Shown: one piece after another, positions 24,974-32,629 of the stretch
Layout of the letters: each line of letters begins with the position of its first letter
Numbering within the stretch: the first letter of the stretch is position 1
Source: Rhodopseudomonas palustris
GTDB taxonomy: Bacteria; Pseudomonadota; Alphaproteobacteria; Rhizobiales; Xanthobacteraceae
NCBI RefSeq assembly: GCF_034479375.1
Contig: NZ_CP140155.1
Location: 4,440,501-4,504,500 of the forward strand
Direction: 5' to 3'
DNA length: 64,000 bases
Position numbers and translations under genes: made by a program
Notes under the pieces: generated by a model
Database searches by the model: none
What the model saw: only the letters and a program-made list of their open reading frames with translations
Told to the model about the DNA's origin: nothing

Positions 24974-25293
24974 GCGGATGGCTCGCGCTGCTCGCAGCGG
25001 GCCTGATGGAGATCGTCTGGGCGGTGGGCCTGAAGCACTCCGACGGCTTCACCCGCTTCTGGCCGGCGCTCGGCACGCTGGTGGCGATTCTCGCGAGTTT
25101 CGGCCTGATGAGCATCGCCCTGAAGTCGCTGCCGTTCGGCACCGCCTATGCGGTGTGGACCGGAATCGGCGCCGCCGGCAGCATCGTGGTCGGCATGGCG
25201 GCCTATGGCGAGCCGGCCAATGCGGTGCGCGTGCTGTGCCTGTCGATGATCGTCGCCGGCATGATCGGGCTCAAGCTCAGCACGCCTGCGTAA
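24970..25293 (+). CDS. sugE: SMR family exporter, guanidinium (Gdx/SugE) type
   Basis: 107 residues, four transmembrane helices, with the essential Glu14 in AGLMEIVWAVGLKHSDGF. WAVGLK, KSLPFGTAYAVWTGIGAAGS and IVAGMIGLKLST identify the Gdx (SugE) subgroup, which exchanges guanidinium for protons, rather than the Qac multidrug subgroup. It starts at GTG in a GTGA overlap with btaB, so it is co-translated with a lipid methyltransferase and presumably under the same phosphate control. No guanidine riboswitch is visible in front. A role tied to betaine lipid is speculation. Confidence 0.9.
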   Translation: MSGWLALLAAGLMEIVWAVGLKHSDGFTRFWPALGTLVAILASFGLMSIALKSLPFGTAYAVWTGIGAAGSIVVGMAAYGEPANAVRVLCLSMIVAGMIGLKLSTPA

Positions 25294-25321
25294 ACCGTAC
25301 CGCTCCCGACCAAGGCGGCGA

Positions 25322-25350
25322 TTGACAAAGCGGTTGCGCGCCCCTCCTAT
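25322..25350 (+). promoter_or_regulatory. Probable promoter of the B12-riboswitch operon
   Basis: TTGACA at 25322-25327, 17 nt spacer, TCCTAT at 25345-25350 (or TATCGA at 25348). It sits just before the first conserved riboswitch bases. Confidence 0.5.
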
Positions 25351-25356
25351 CGAACC

Positions 25357-25536
25357 GTTCAGGTGTGTCGGGAGTCTCCCGGCACAGGGAAGCCGGTCCG
25401 GGCGCCTTTGGCGCCTCAAGCCGGCGCTGCGCCCGCAACTGTAGGCGGCGAGCGATCCTTCATCGTGCCACTGCGCCCATCGGGCGCGGGAAGGCGAGGG
25501 ATTGCGACGACCCGCGAGCCAGGAGACCGGCCTGAG
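25357..25536 (+). promoter_or_regulatory. Cobalamin riboswitch upstream of the cobalt/B12 transport operon
   Basis: Conserved elements appear in order: CAGGGAAGCCGGT near 25385-25397, CCCGCAACTGTA near 25432-25443, and the B12 box AGCCAGGAGACCGGCC at 25517-25532. It controls the nickel/cobalt permease and the btuCDF-cbiB genes that follow. In this class, adenosylcobalamin binding lowers expression, probably by hiding the ribosome site. Confidence 0.93.
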
Positions 25537-25623
25537 CCGCGTCATCTTCCAGCGTGCGGTGCGCGCGGCTGGGGCGGTCCGCCGCATGGGTGACAGGAAA
25601 CTGCTCACCGTTCGGGGACCCTG

Positions 25624-26742
25624 ATGTCCGAGACCATTGCCCGCGAAAGTTCTCCTTCCACCACCGCTGCTTCCAACACCGCTGTGTCCAGGAGCGCGGC
25701 GTCCCCGCCGCCCGATGGATTCCGCGTCCGGCTGGTCGCCGTGCTCGGCGGGCTGGTGATCGCCAACATCGCCGCCTGGGCCTGGGCGCTGACGGCTTTC
25801 GCCGGGCAGCCGGTGCTGATCGGCACCGCGGTCCTCGCCTACAGCCTCGGCCTGCGTCATGCGCTCGACGCCGATCACATCGCGGCGATCGACAACGTCA
25901 CCCGCAAGCTGATGCAGGAGGGCAAGCGGCCGGTCGCGGTCGGCTTCTTCTTCGCGCTCGGCCATTCCACCGTGGTGCTGGTGGCGTCGCTGGCGATCGC
26001 GCTGGCGGCCAATTCGCTGACCGAGCGATTCTCCGGCTATCGCGAGATCGGCGGCGTGATCGGCACCTCGGCCTCCGCGCTGTTCCTGTTCGCCATCGCG
26101 ATCGCGAATCTGGTGGTGTTGAGCGGGGTCTATCGCGCCTTCAAGAAGGTTCGCGCCGGCGAGGCGGTGCACGACGACGACATCGACGCGCTGCTGCAGC
26201 AGCGCGGCTGGCTGGCGCGGCTGTTCCGGCCGCTGTTCCGCTTCGTCTCCAAGAGCTGGCACCTGTATCCGATCGGGCTGTTGTTCGCGCTCGGCTTCGA
26301 GACCGCGAGCGAGATCAGCCTGTTCGGCCTCGCCGCCAACGCCTCGGGCTCGATCTCGCACTGGTCGATCCTGATCTTCCCGGCGCTGTTCGCCGCCGGC
26401 ATGACGCTGGTCGATACGCTGGACGGCGTGCTGATGCTCGGCGCTTATGGCTGGGCCTATCGCAATCCGGTGCGCAAGCTGTACTACAACATGACCATCA
26501 CCTCGGTCTCGGTGCTGGTCGCGATCGTGATCGGCGGCATCGAGACGCTCGGGCTGCTGGGCGGACGGCTGCATCTCGAAGGCGCGTTCTGGGAGTGGAT
26601 CTCCGAGCTCAACGAGAATCTCGGCGCGCTCGGCTACGGCATCGTCGGCCTGTTCGTCGCGAGCTGGATCGTCTCGACCATCATCTACCGCGCCAACGGC
26701 TATCACCGGCTCGACGAGCGCGCGCCTGTCGTGCAGAAATGA
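25624..26742 (+). CDS. NiCoT family cobalt/nickel permease (HoxN/NixA type)
   Basis: 372 residues, about eight membrane helices after a Ser/Pro-rich N-terminus of 30 residues. The metal signature H79-A-L-D-A-D-H85 (family HX4DH) is in helix II and LGHSTVV in helix III. Further family blocks are FALGFETASEI and MTLVDTLDGVLMLGAYGWA. First gene behind a B12 riboswitch and followed by btuCDF, so cobalt is the likely substrate, for B12 synthesis. Nickel cannot be excluded from sequence alone. Confidence 0.92.
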   Translation: MSETIARESSPSTTAASNTAVSRSAASPPPDGFRVRLVAVLGGLVIANIAAWAWALTAFAGQPVLIGTAVLAYSLGLRHALDADHIAAIDNVTRKLMQEGKRPVAVGFFFALGHSTVVLVASLAIALAANSLTERFSGYREIGGVIGTSASALFLFAIAIANLVVLSGVYRAFKKVRAGEAVHDDDIDALLQQRGWLARLFRPLFRFVSKSWHLYPIGLLFALGFETASEISLFGLAANASGSISHWSILIFPALFAAGMTLVDTLDGVLMLGAYGWAYRNPVRKLYYNMTITSVSVLVAIVIGGIETLGLLGGRLHLEGAFWEWISELNENLGALGYGIVGLFVASWIVSTIIYRANGYHRLDERAPVVQK

Positions 26743-26749
26743 CCGCCAC

Positions 26750-27775
26750 ATGACGATGCGCCAAAATCCCGCGTCACGCGCGGCGGCGGTCACGGCCGTG
26801 CTCCTGATCGTGGTCGGCCTGCTCGCGCTCGGTTCGCTCGGCGTCGGCCCGGTGAAACTGTCGCCGCTCGCCGTGGTCGATGCGCTGATCGGCCGTGGCG
26901 GCGAGGTGCAGCAGATCATCGTGCAGCAGATCCGTCTGCCGCGCGCCATCCTGGCGCTGGCGATCGGCGGCATTCTCGGCCTGTCCGGTGCGGCGCTGCA
27001 GGGCCTGCTGCGCAATCCGCTGGCGTCGCCGTCGCTGTTCGGCGCGCCGCAATCGGCGGCGTTCGGCGCGGTGCTGATCATTGCGCTGGGCTGGGCCGAT
27101 GTCCGCTCCTACGCGCTGCCGGTGGCCGGCATCACCATGGCGTTCGTCTCGGTGTTCGTGCTGCTCACGGTCGCCGGCCGCAGCGCCAGCCTGTTGCTGC
27201 TGATCCTCGCCGGGCTGGCGATCTCGAGTCTCGCGGGGGCGGCGACCGCGCTGGTGATGAATCTGTCGAACAACCCCTTCGCCAGTCTGGAAATCGCGTT
27301 CTGGCTGCTCGGCTCGCTGGAGGACCGCAGCTTCCGTCACGTCGCATTGGCGCTGCCCTTCATCGTCGTGGGCGCTGCGCTGCTGCTCAGTCAGCGCGCC
27401 GCGTTCCGGGCGCTCAGCCTCGGCGAGGAAACCGCGCAGAGTCTCGGCGTCGACGTCGCCCGATTGCGGCTGATCGTGATCGTCGGCACGGCGCTCGGTG
27501 TCGGCGGCGCGGTGTCGGTGTCGGGCACGATCGGCTTCATCGGCCTGGTCGCGCCGCATCTGGTGCGGCCGCTGATCGGCCACGATCCGGCGCGACTGTT
27601 GATCCCGAGCGCGTTCGCCGGCGCCGCGCTGCTGCTCGCCGCCGACATCGCGGTGCGGATCATTCCGTCGACCACCGACATCAAGGTCGGCGTGCTGACC
27701 TCGATCATCGGCGTGCCGTTCTTCCTGTATCTGATCGTGCGCCAGCGCCGCGCTTTGAGTGGAGGCGTCGTATGA
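26750..27775 (+). CDS. btuC: Vitamin B12 ABC transporter permease
   Basis: 341 residues, FecCD/BtuC permease family with about ten helices: LPRAILALAIGGILGLSGAA, GLLRNPLASPSLFGAPQSAA, and GTIGFIGLVAPHLVRPLIGH, which is the ATPase contact loop. It starts 7 bp after the NiCoT gene and overlaps the ATPase gene by 4 bases. The family also carries siderophores; the riboswitch and cob neighbours make cobalamin or cobinamide the natural substrate. Confidence 0.88.
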   Translation: MTMRQNPASRAAAVTAVLLIVVGLLALGSLGVGPVKLSPLAVVDALIGRGGEVQQIIVQQIRLPRAILALAIGGILGLSGAALQGLLRNPLASPSLFGAPQSAAFGAVLIIALGWADVRSYALPVAGITMAFVSVFVLLTVAGRSASLLLLILAGLAISSLAGAATALVMNLSNNPFASLEIAFWLLGSLEDRSFRHVALALPFIVVGAALLLSQRAAFRALSLGEETAQSLGVDVARLRLIVIVGTALGVGGAVSVSGTIGFIGLVAPHLVRPLIGHDPARLLIPSAFAGAALLLAADIAVRIIPSTTDIKVGVLTSIIGVPFFLYLIVRQRRALSGGVV

Positions 27776-28554
27776 GCGAACACGGCTTCCTCGCCGCACG
27801 AAACCTCGGCGTCGCGCTGTCCGGCCGGCAGGTGCTGCACGACGTGTCGCTCGACCTCGCGCGCGGCCAACTGGTCGCTTTGGTCGGACCGAACGGCGCC
27901 GGCAAGACCACGCTGCTGCGCGCGCTCGCCGGACTGATCGAGGCGAGCGGCGAGGTGACGATCGGCGGCGACGCGCTGTCGGCGCTGCCGCTGCGCGAGC
28001 GCGCCAGGCGGTTCGGCTATCTGCCGCAGGGCCATCTGGTGCACTGGCCGCTGCCGGCGCGCGACGTGGTCGCGCTCGGCCGCTTTCCGCACGGCGCCAC
28101 CGATCCGGCGCGGTTGTCGCCGCGCGATGCCGAGGCGGTCGCGGCCGCGATGCGGATCACCGAAACCGAGCCGTTCGCCGAGCGCAACGTCACCGAACTG
28201 TCCGGCGGCGAGCGCAGCCGCGTCGCGCTGGCCCGCGTCCTCGCCGTCGAGGCGCCGGTGGTGCTGGCCGACGAGCCGACCGCCTCGCTCGATCCGCGCT
28301 ACCAGCTCGACGTGATGCAGACGCTGCGGCAGGCGGCCGACGCCGGCACGCTGGTGATCGTGGTGACGCACGATCTCGGCCTCGCCGCGCGCTTCGCCGA
28401 CATTGTGCTGGTGATGGCGGCCGGGCGGCTCGCGGCGCACGGCGCGCCGCATCGGGCGCTGTCGGACGAGATCCTGCGGCGCGTGTTTCGCGTCAGCGCC
28501 TATCGGGCGGACTATCAGGACAGCGGCGTGATCCTGCCCTGGGCCGGGGTCTGA
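27772..28554 (+). CDS. btuD: Vitamin B12 ABC transporter ATP-binding protein
   Basis: 260 residues. Walker A is GPNGAGKTT, the Q loop lies near YLPQGHLVHWP, the signature is LSGGERSRVALARVLA, Walker B VVLADEPTASLD, and the switch His is in VVTHDLG. Two copies would power the BtuC dimer at the inner membrane. ATGA overlap with btuC. Confidence 0.88.
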   Translation: MSEHGFLAARNLGVALSGRQVLHDVSLDLARGQLVALVGPNGAGKTTLLRALAGLIEASGEVTIGGDALSALPLRERARRFGYLPQGHLVHWPLPARDVVALGRFPHGATDPARLSPRDAEAVAAAMRITETEPFAERNVTELSGGERSRVALARVLAVEAPVVLADEPTASLDPRYQLDVMQTLRQAADAGTLVIVVTHDLGLAARFADIVLVMAAGRLAAHGAPHRALSDEILRRVFRVSAYRADYQDSGVILPWAGV

Positions 28555-28557
28555 GCG

Positions 28558-29397
28558 ATGCGCGCCCGCGCCTGGCTCGCTCTCGCGCCGGCGCTGATCG
28601 CGGGGCTGTCGTCCGCCGCGGTCGCCGCGCCGCTGCCGCTTCTGGCGTCGATCAATGTCTGCACCGATCAGTTGCTGATCACGCTGGCCGATCCGGAGCA
28701 GATCCTCGGCCTCAGCCCCTATGCGCGCGACGCCGCGCGGTCCTATCTGTCGGAGCAGGCCGGTCGGTTTCCGGTGCTGTCGGGCGAGGCCGAAGACGTG
28801 CTGATGCTGAAACCCGACATCGTTGTCGGCGGCCGCTACACGCGGCGCGCGACGCGCGAGCTACTGAAGCAGCAGGGCCAGCGCGTCGTCGAGTTCGATA
28901 CGGCGCGCACGCTGGACGACGCCAAGGCGCAGATCGGCATGATGGGCGATCTGGTCGGCCATCCCGAACGCGCGCTGGCGGCGAACGCACGGATCGATGC
29001 GGCGATCGCGCGGGCGAAGAAAGCCGCGTCCGACAGGCCTTTCCGCGTGCTGCCGCTGGAGCGGCGCGGCTGGGTGTCGGGCCGCGACAGCCTGATCACC
29101 TCGCTGCTGTCGACCGCCGGCCTGGTCAACGCCGCCGACGCGCTCGGCATCAGCTACGGCGGCTTCGCCTCGCTCGAAGCGGTGTTGAGATTGCGGCCGG
29201 ACTATCTGCTGGTGTCGGACAGCAGCGACTTCGCCGAGGACGAAGGCCGCGCCTTCGTGCTGCACCCGGCGCTCGAACGCTTGTATCCGCCGTCGAAACG
29301 GCTCACGATTCCCGAGAAGCTGACGGTGTGCGGTGGGCCGATGCTCGCGGACGCGCTCGATCGCCTGACCGAGGAACTGTCGCGGCTGGAGCGCTGA
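28558..29397 (+). CDS. btuF: Periplasmic B12-binding protein
   Basis: 279 residues with a signal peptide (LALAPALIAGLSSAAVAA), followed by a class III substrate-binding fold: LASINVCTDQLLITLADPEQ at the start, LKPDIVVGGRYTRRATRELL and GFASLEAVLRLRPDYLLVSD. It delivers cobalamin or cobinamide to BtuCD. It has no lipobox, so it should be soluble. The gene starts three bases after btuD. Confidence 0.85.
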   Translation: MRARAWLALAPALIAGLSSAAVAAPLPLLASINVCTDQLLITLADPEQILGLSPYARDAARSYLSEQAGRFPVLSGEAEDVLMLKPDIVVGGRYTRRATRELLKQQGQRVVEFDTARTLDDAKAQIGMMGDLVGHPERALAANARIDAAIARAKKAASDRPFRVLPLERRGWVSGRDSLITSLLSTAGLVNAADALGISYGGFASLEAVLRLRPDYLLVSDSSDFAEDEGRAFVLHPALERLYPPSKRLTIPEKLTVCGGPMLADALDRLTEELSRLER

Positions 29398-29398
29398 C

Positions 29399-30370
29399 AT
29401 GCTGTTCGACCAACACGCGTTGCTGATCGTCGTCCTGGCGCTGGTGATCGATGCGCTGATCGGCGATCCGGACTGGCTGTGGAAGCGGCTGGCGCATCCG
29501 GTGGTGCTGATCGGCGCGCTGATCGGCCGGCTCGATCGGGCGCTGAATCGCGACGACTGGACGGAGCGCCGGCGCAAACTCGCAGGAATTCTGGCTGTCG
29601 GCGCGATCATCGCCGTCACTGGAATCATTGGTTATTTTCTCGAGGCAATGTTGCGGCAAACCTGGGGCGGGTTTGTCGCAACAGCGGCGCTCGCCGCGAC
29701 GCTGATCGCACAGCGGAGTTTGTACCAACACGTCGCGGCAGTCCGCGCTGCGTTCGGCGGAAATGGGCTCGACGGCGCGCGCGAGAAGGTGGCGCTGATC
29801 GTCGGGCGCGATCCGCAGACGCTCGACGAGGCAGGAGTGTGCCGCGCCGCGATCGAATCCTGCGCCGAGAATTTTTCCGACGGCGTGGTCGCGCCGGTGT
29901 TCTGGCTGGCGCTGCTCGGACTGCCGGGGCTGTTGATCTACAAGGCGATCAACACCGCGGATTCGATGATCGGTCATCTCAATCCGACCTATCGCTCGTT
30001 CGGCTGGGCGGCGGCGCGGCTCGATGACCTCGTCAATCTCGTTCCGGCGCGATTGTCGGGCCTGCTGATCGCGGCGGTTGCGCCGGTGGTGCGCGGATCG
30101 ATCAGGCAGTCGTTCGCGGTGATGCGCCGCGATGCGCGAAAGCATCGTTCGCCGAATGCCGGCTGGCCGGAAGCCGCGATGGCCGGCGCGCTCGGCGTCG
30201 CGCTCGCCGGCCCGCGCAGCTATGGCGGCCAGCTCACCGACGATCCGTTTCTCAACGATGGCGCGCGCGCCGCGGCGACGCCGCAGGATATCGGCCGCGC
30301 CACCCGCGTACTGATCGCGGCTTGCGTCGTACAGTTCCTGATCTACGCGGCGCTCTGGTTGGTGCTCTGA
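29399..30370 (+). CDS. cbiB: Adenosylcobinamide-phosphate synthase
   Basis: 323 residues, membrane protein (also called CobD in the aerobic pathway naming). It joins adenosylcobyric acid to aminopropanol (phosphate). Family marks: [20 protein letters not shown] at the start, [35 protein letters not shown] and [20 protein letters not shown]. The start lies one base after the btuF stop, so it belongs to the riboswitch transcript. Its last 28 bases overlap the 3' end of the convergent cobQ gene. Confidence 0.95.
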   Translation: MLFDQHALLIVVLALVIDALIGDPDWLWKRLAHPVVLIGALIGRLDRALNRDDWTERRRKLAGILAVGAIIAVTGIIGYFLEAMLRQTWGGFVATAALAATLIAQRSLYQHVAAVRAAFGGNGLDGAREKVALIVGRDPQTLDEAGVCRAAIESCAENFSDGVVAPVFWLALLGLPGLLIYKAINTADSMIGHLNPTYRSFGWAAARLDDLVNLVPARLSGLLIAAVAPVVRGSIRQSFAVMRRDARKHRSPNAGWPEAAMAGALGVALAGPRSYGGQLTDDPFLNDGARAAATPQDIGRATRVLIAACVVQFLIYAALWLVL

Positions 30371-31827
30371 CGCGACCGCGCGATCGCCAGCAGCGCGTCG
30401 ACGTCGAGATGGGCTTCGAGATGATCGGCGAGCGCGTCGAGCGCGGCTTCGACCTGCGCGTCGTAAGCGAGCTCGGAGGCGATGCCGAGGCCGGCGAGCC
30501 AGGCCTTGCGGAAGGCGTCGTTGCTGAACAGCCCGTGCAGATAGGTGCCTTGCACCCGGCCGTCGCGCGAGATCGCGCCGTCGGGGCGGCCTTCGATCGT
30601 CACCACCGGGCGGGCGCAGTCCGGGCCTGAACTACGTCCGAGGTGGATTTCGTAGCCTTCGACCGGCGCCCCGGTGGCGCAATGCGAACCCGCGACCAGC
30701 GTGGTCGATTTGTCGCCCTGCATCAGCGTCTCGATGTCGAGCAGTCCGAGCCCATCGATCGTTCCGGGCGCGCCGTCGATGCCGTCGGGATCGGCGATCG
30801 AGCGGCCGAGCATCTGATAGCCGCCGCACAGGCCGAGCAGATGGCCGCCGCGGCGGACATGGGCGGCGATGTCGATGTCCCAGCCCTGCGTACGCAGGAA
30901 GGCGAGGTCGCCCAGCGTCGACTTGCTGCCGGGGATGATCACCACACTGGCTTCCGCGGGGATCGGCTGGCCCGGCGGCACGAACACCAGCTTGACGCCG
31001 GGCTCCATGCCGAGCGGATCGAGATCGTCGAAATTGGCGATCCGCGCCAGCATCGGCACCGCGATGATGCGCGTCGCCTTGGAGGCGCGGGCGCGGTCGA
31101 GATCGACCGCGTCTTCGGCCGGGAGCAGCGCCGCCTGCGGCAGCCACGGCACCACGCCGAGCGACGGCCAGCCGGTAAGTTCGGTGATCGCGGTCAGGCC
31201 GTGATCGAACAGACGCACGTCGCCGCGGAATTTGTTGATCAGATAGCCGCGCACCAAGCCGCGTTCGTCGGCGTCGAGCACCAGATGGGTGCCGGCGAGG
31301 CTAGCGATCACGCCGCCGCGCTCGATGTCGCCGGCGATCACCACCGGCACATTCGCGGCGAGCGCGAAGCCCATATTGGCGATGTCGCCCTTGCGCAGAT
31401 TGATCTCGGCCGGCGAGCCGGCGCCCTCGATCAGCACGATGTCGGCGTCGCCGGCGAGCCGCGCGAAGCTGTCCAGCACATGCGGCAGCAGCGCCGCCTT
31501 CTTGTCCAGAAAATTTCTTGCGCCGAGCCGGCCGAAGCGCTGGCCCTGCACGATCACCTGCGCGCCGGTGTCGGTCTCGGGCTTCAGCAGCACCGGGTTC
31601 ATGTGCACGCTCGGCGGCAGCCTTGCTGCGCGCGCCTGCACCGCCTGGGCGCGGCCGATCTCGCCGCCATCGGCGGTGACGGCGGCGTTGTTCGACATGT
31701 TCTGCGGCTTGAACGGCGCCACGCGCAGGCCGCGGCGCAGCAGCGCCCGGCACAATCCCGCCACCAGCGTCGACTTGCCGGCATTGGAGCAGGTGCCCTG
31801 GATCATCAGCGCGGGGGTGGGGGTCAT
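30343..31827 (-). CDS. cobQ: Cobyric acid synthase, glutamine-hydrolysing
   Basis: 494 residues. ATP-dependent amidation of adenosyl-cobyrinic acid a,c-diamide at four side chains, using glutamine. The N-terminal synthetase P-loop is GTCSNAGKS at 11-19, followed by [13 protein letters not shown]; the C-terminal triad glutaminase has its nucleophile Cys in [12 protein letters not shown] and the His in YLHGLF. ATG 31827 ([11 protein letters not shown]) is chosen; the upstream in-frame extension is repeat sequence. Last gene of the leftward B12 operon, separated from cobO by a family B repeat. Confidence 0.96.
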   Translation of the reverse strand: MTPTPALMIQGTCSNAGKSTLVAGLCRALLRRGLRVAPFKPQNMSNNAAVTADGGEIGRAQAVQARAARLPPSVHMNPVLLKPETDTGAQVIVQGQRFGRLGARNFLDKKAALLPHVLDSFARLAGDADIVLIEGAGSPAEINLRKGDIANMGFALAANVPVVIAGDIERGGVIASLAGTHLVLDADERGLVRGYLINKFRGDVRLFDHGLTAITELTGWPSLGVVPWLPQAALLPAEDAVDLDRARASKATRIIAVPMLARIANFDDLDPLGMEPGVKLVFVPPGQPIPAEASVVIIPGSKSTLGDLAFLRTQGWDIDIAAHVRRGGHLLGLCGGYQMLGRSIADPDGIDGAPGTIDGLGLLDIETLMQGDKSTTLVAGSHCATGAPVEGYEIHLGRSSGPDCARPVVTIEGRPDGAISRDGRVQGTYLHGLFSNDAFRKAWLAGLGIASELAYDAQVEAALDALADHLEAHLDVDALLAIARSRQSTNQSAA

Positions 31828-31847
31828 GTGAGCACGGCGCCCATTTA

Positions 31848-31982
31848 ACCCCTCCCCCTTGCGGGGAGGGTCGGCCGAGCGAAGCGGAGGCCGGGGTGGG
31901 GGTGCCGCGAGCACGGTGCCCGTGGCACCCCCACCCGGCCGGCCTGCGGCCGTCCACCCTCCCCGCAAGGGGGAGGGGAAGA
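31848..31982. repeat. Palindromic repeat, family B
   Basis: AACCCCTCCCCCTTGCGGGG at 31848-31867 and its inverse CCCTCCCCGCAAGGGGGAGG at 31959-31978 enclose CGGCCGAGCGAAGCGGAGGCCG and a second stem CACCCCCACCCGGCCGGCC. It fills the gap between cobO and cobQ within one operon. Confidence 0.85.
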
Positions 31983-32005
31983 GAAGCGCGGTGCTAATCG
32001 AGTGC

Positions 32006-32629
32006 TCAAAACTCCACGCCCTTCTGCGCTTTCACGCCGCTTCGGAACGGGTGTTTCACCAGCGTCATCTCGGTCACCAGATCGGCGATCTCGATCAGCG
32101 CCGGGTTGGCGTTGCGGCCGGTGATGACGACGTGCTTGTCGGCGGGCTTCTCGTCGAGCAGGAAGGCGATCACTTCGGAGATCGGCAGATAGTCGTAGCG
32201 CAGCACGATGTTGAGTTCGTCGAGCAGCACCAGGCGGTGGCGGTCGTCGCGGATCAGTTCCTTGGCGCGCTCCCAGCCGGCGCGGGCGGCGGCGACGTCG
32301 CGTTCGCGGTCCTGGGTCTCCCAGGTGAAGCCTTCGCCCATGATGTGCAGCGTCACCAGCTCGGGAAATTTCGCCAGCAGCTTGGCCTCGCCGGTGTTCC
32401 ATTTCTCCGATTTGGTGAAATGCACCACGCCGACCGGCATGTCGTGGCCGATATGGCGGAACACCATGCCGAGCGCGGCCGAGGTCTTGCCCTTGCCGGT
32501 GCCGGTGTGGACGATCAACAGCCCCTTGTCGGCGACCATGCCCTCGAGCTTTTTGTCGTGGGCGGCCTTGCGCTTCTTCGCCTTCTCGGCGTGGCGGGCG
32601 TTGTCGTCGCGATCGGACACATCGGTCAT
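32006..32629 (-). CDS. cobO: Corrinoid adenosyltransferase (CobO type)
   Basis: 207 residues. Transfers the adenosyl group of ATP to reduced corrinoids. The N-terminus is charged ([14 protein letters not shown]), as usual for CobO/CobA; the P-loop is GTGKGKTS at 43-50, then [30 protein letters not shown] and [23 protein letters not shown] 32629 makes an ATGA overlap with the cobN stop. Confidence 0.96.
   Translation of the reverse strand: MTDVSDRDDNARHAEKAKKRKAAHDKKLEGMVADKGLLIVHTGTGKGKTSAALGMVFRHIGHDMPVGVVHFTKSEKWNTGEAKLLAKFPELVTLHIMGEGFTWETQDRERDVAAARAGWERAKELIRDDRHRLVLLDELNIVLRYDYLPISEVIAFLLDEKPADKHVVITGRNANPALIEIADLVTEMTLVKHPFRSGVKAQKGVEF

Noticed and set aside
24966..25293. Multidrug (Qac) SMR pump
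   Set aside because: WAVGLK, GTAYAVWTGIGAAGS and GLKLST motifs are those of the Gdx subgroup.
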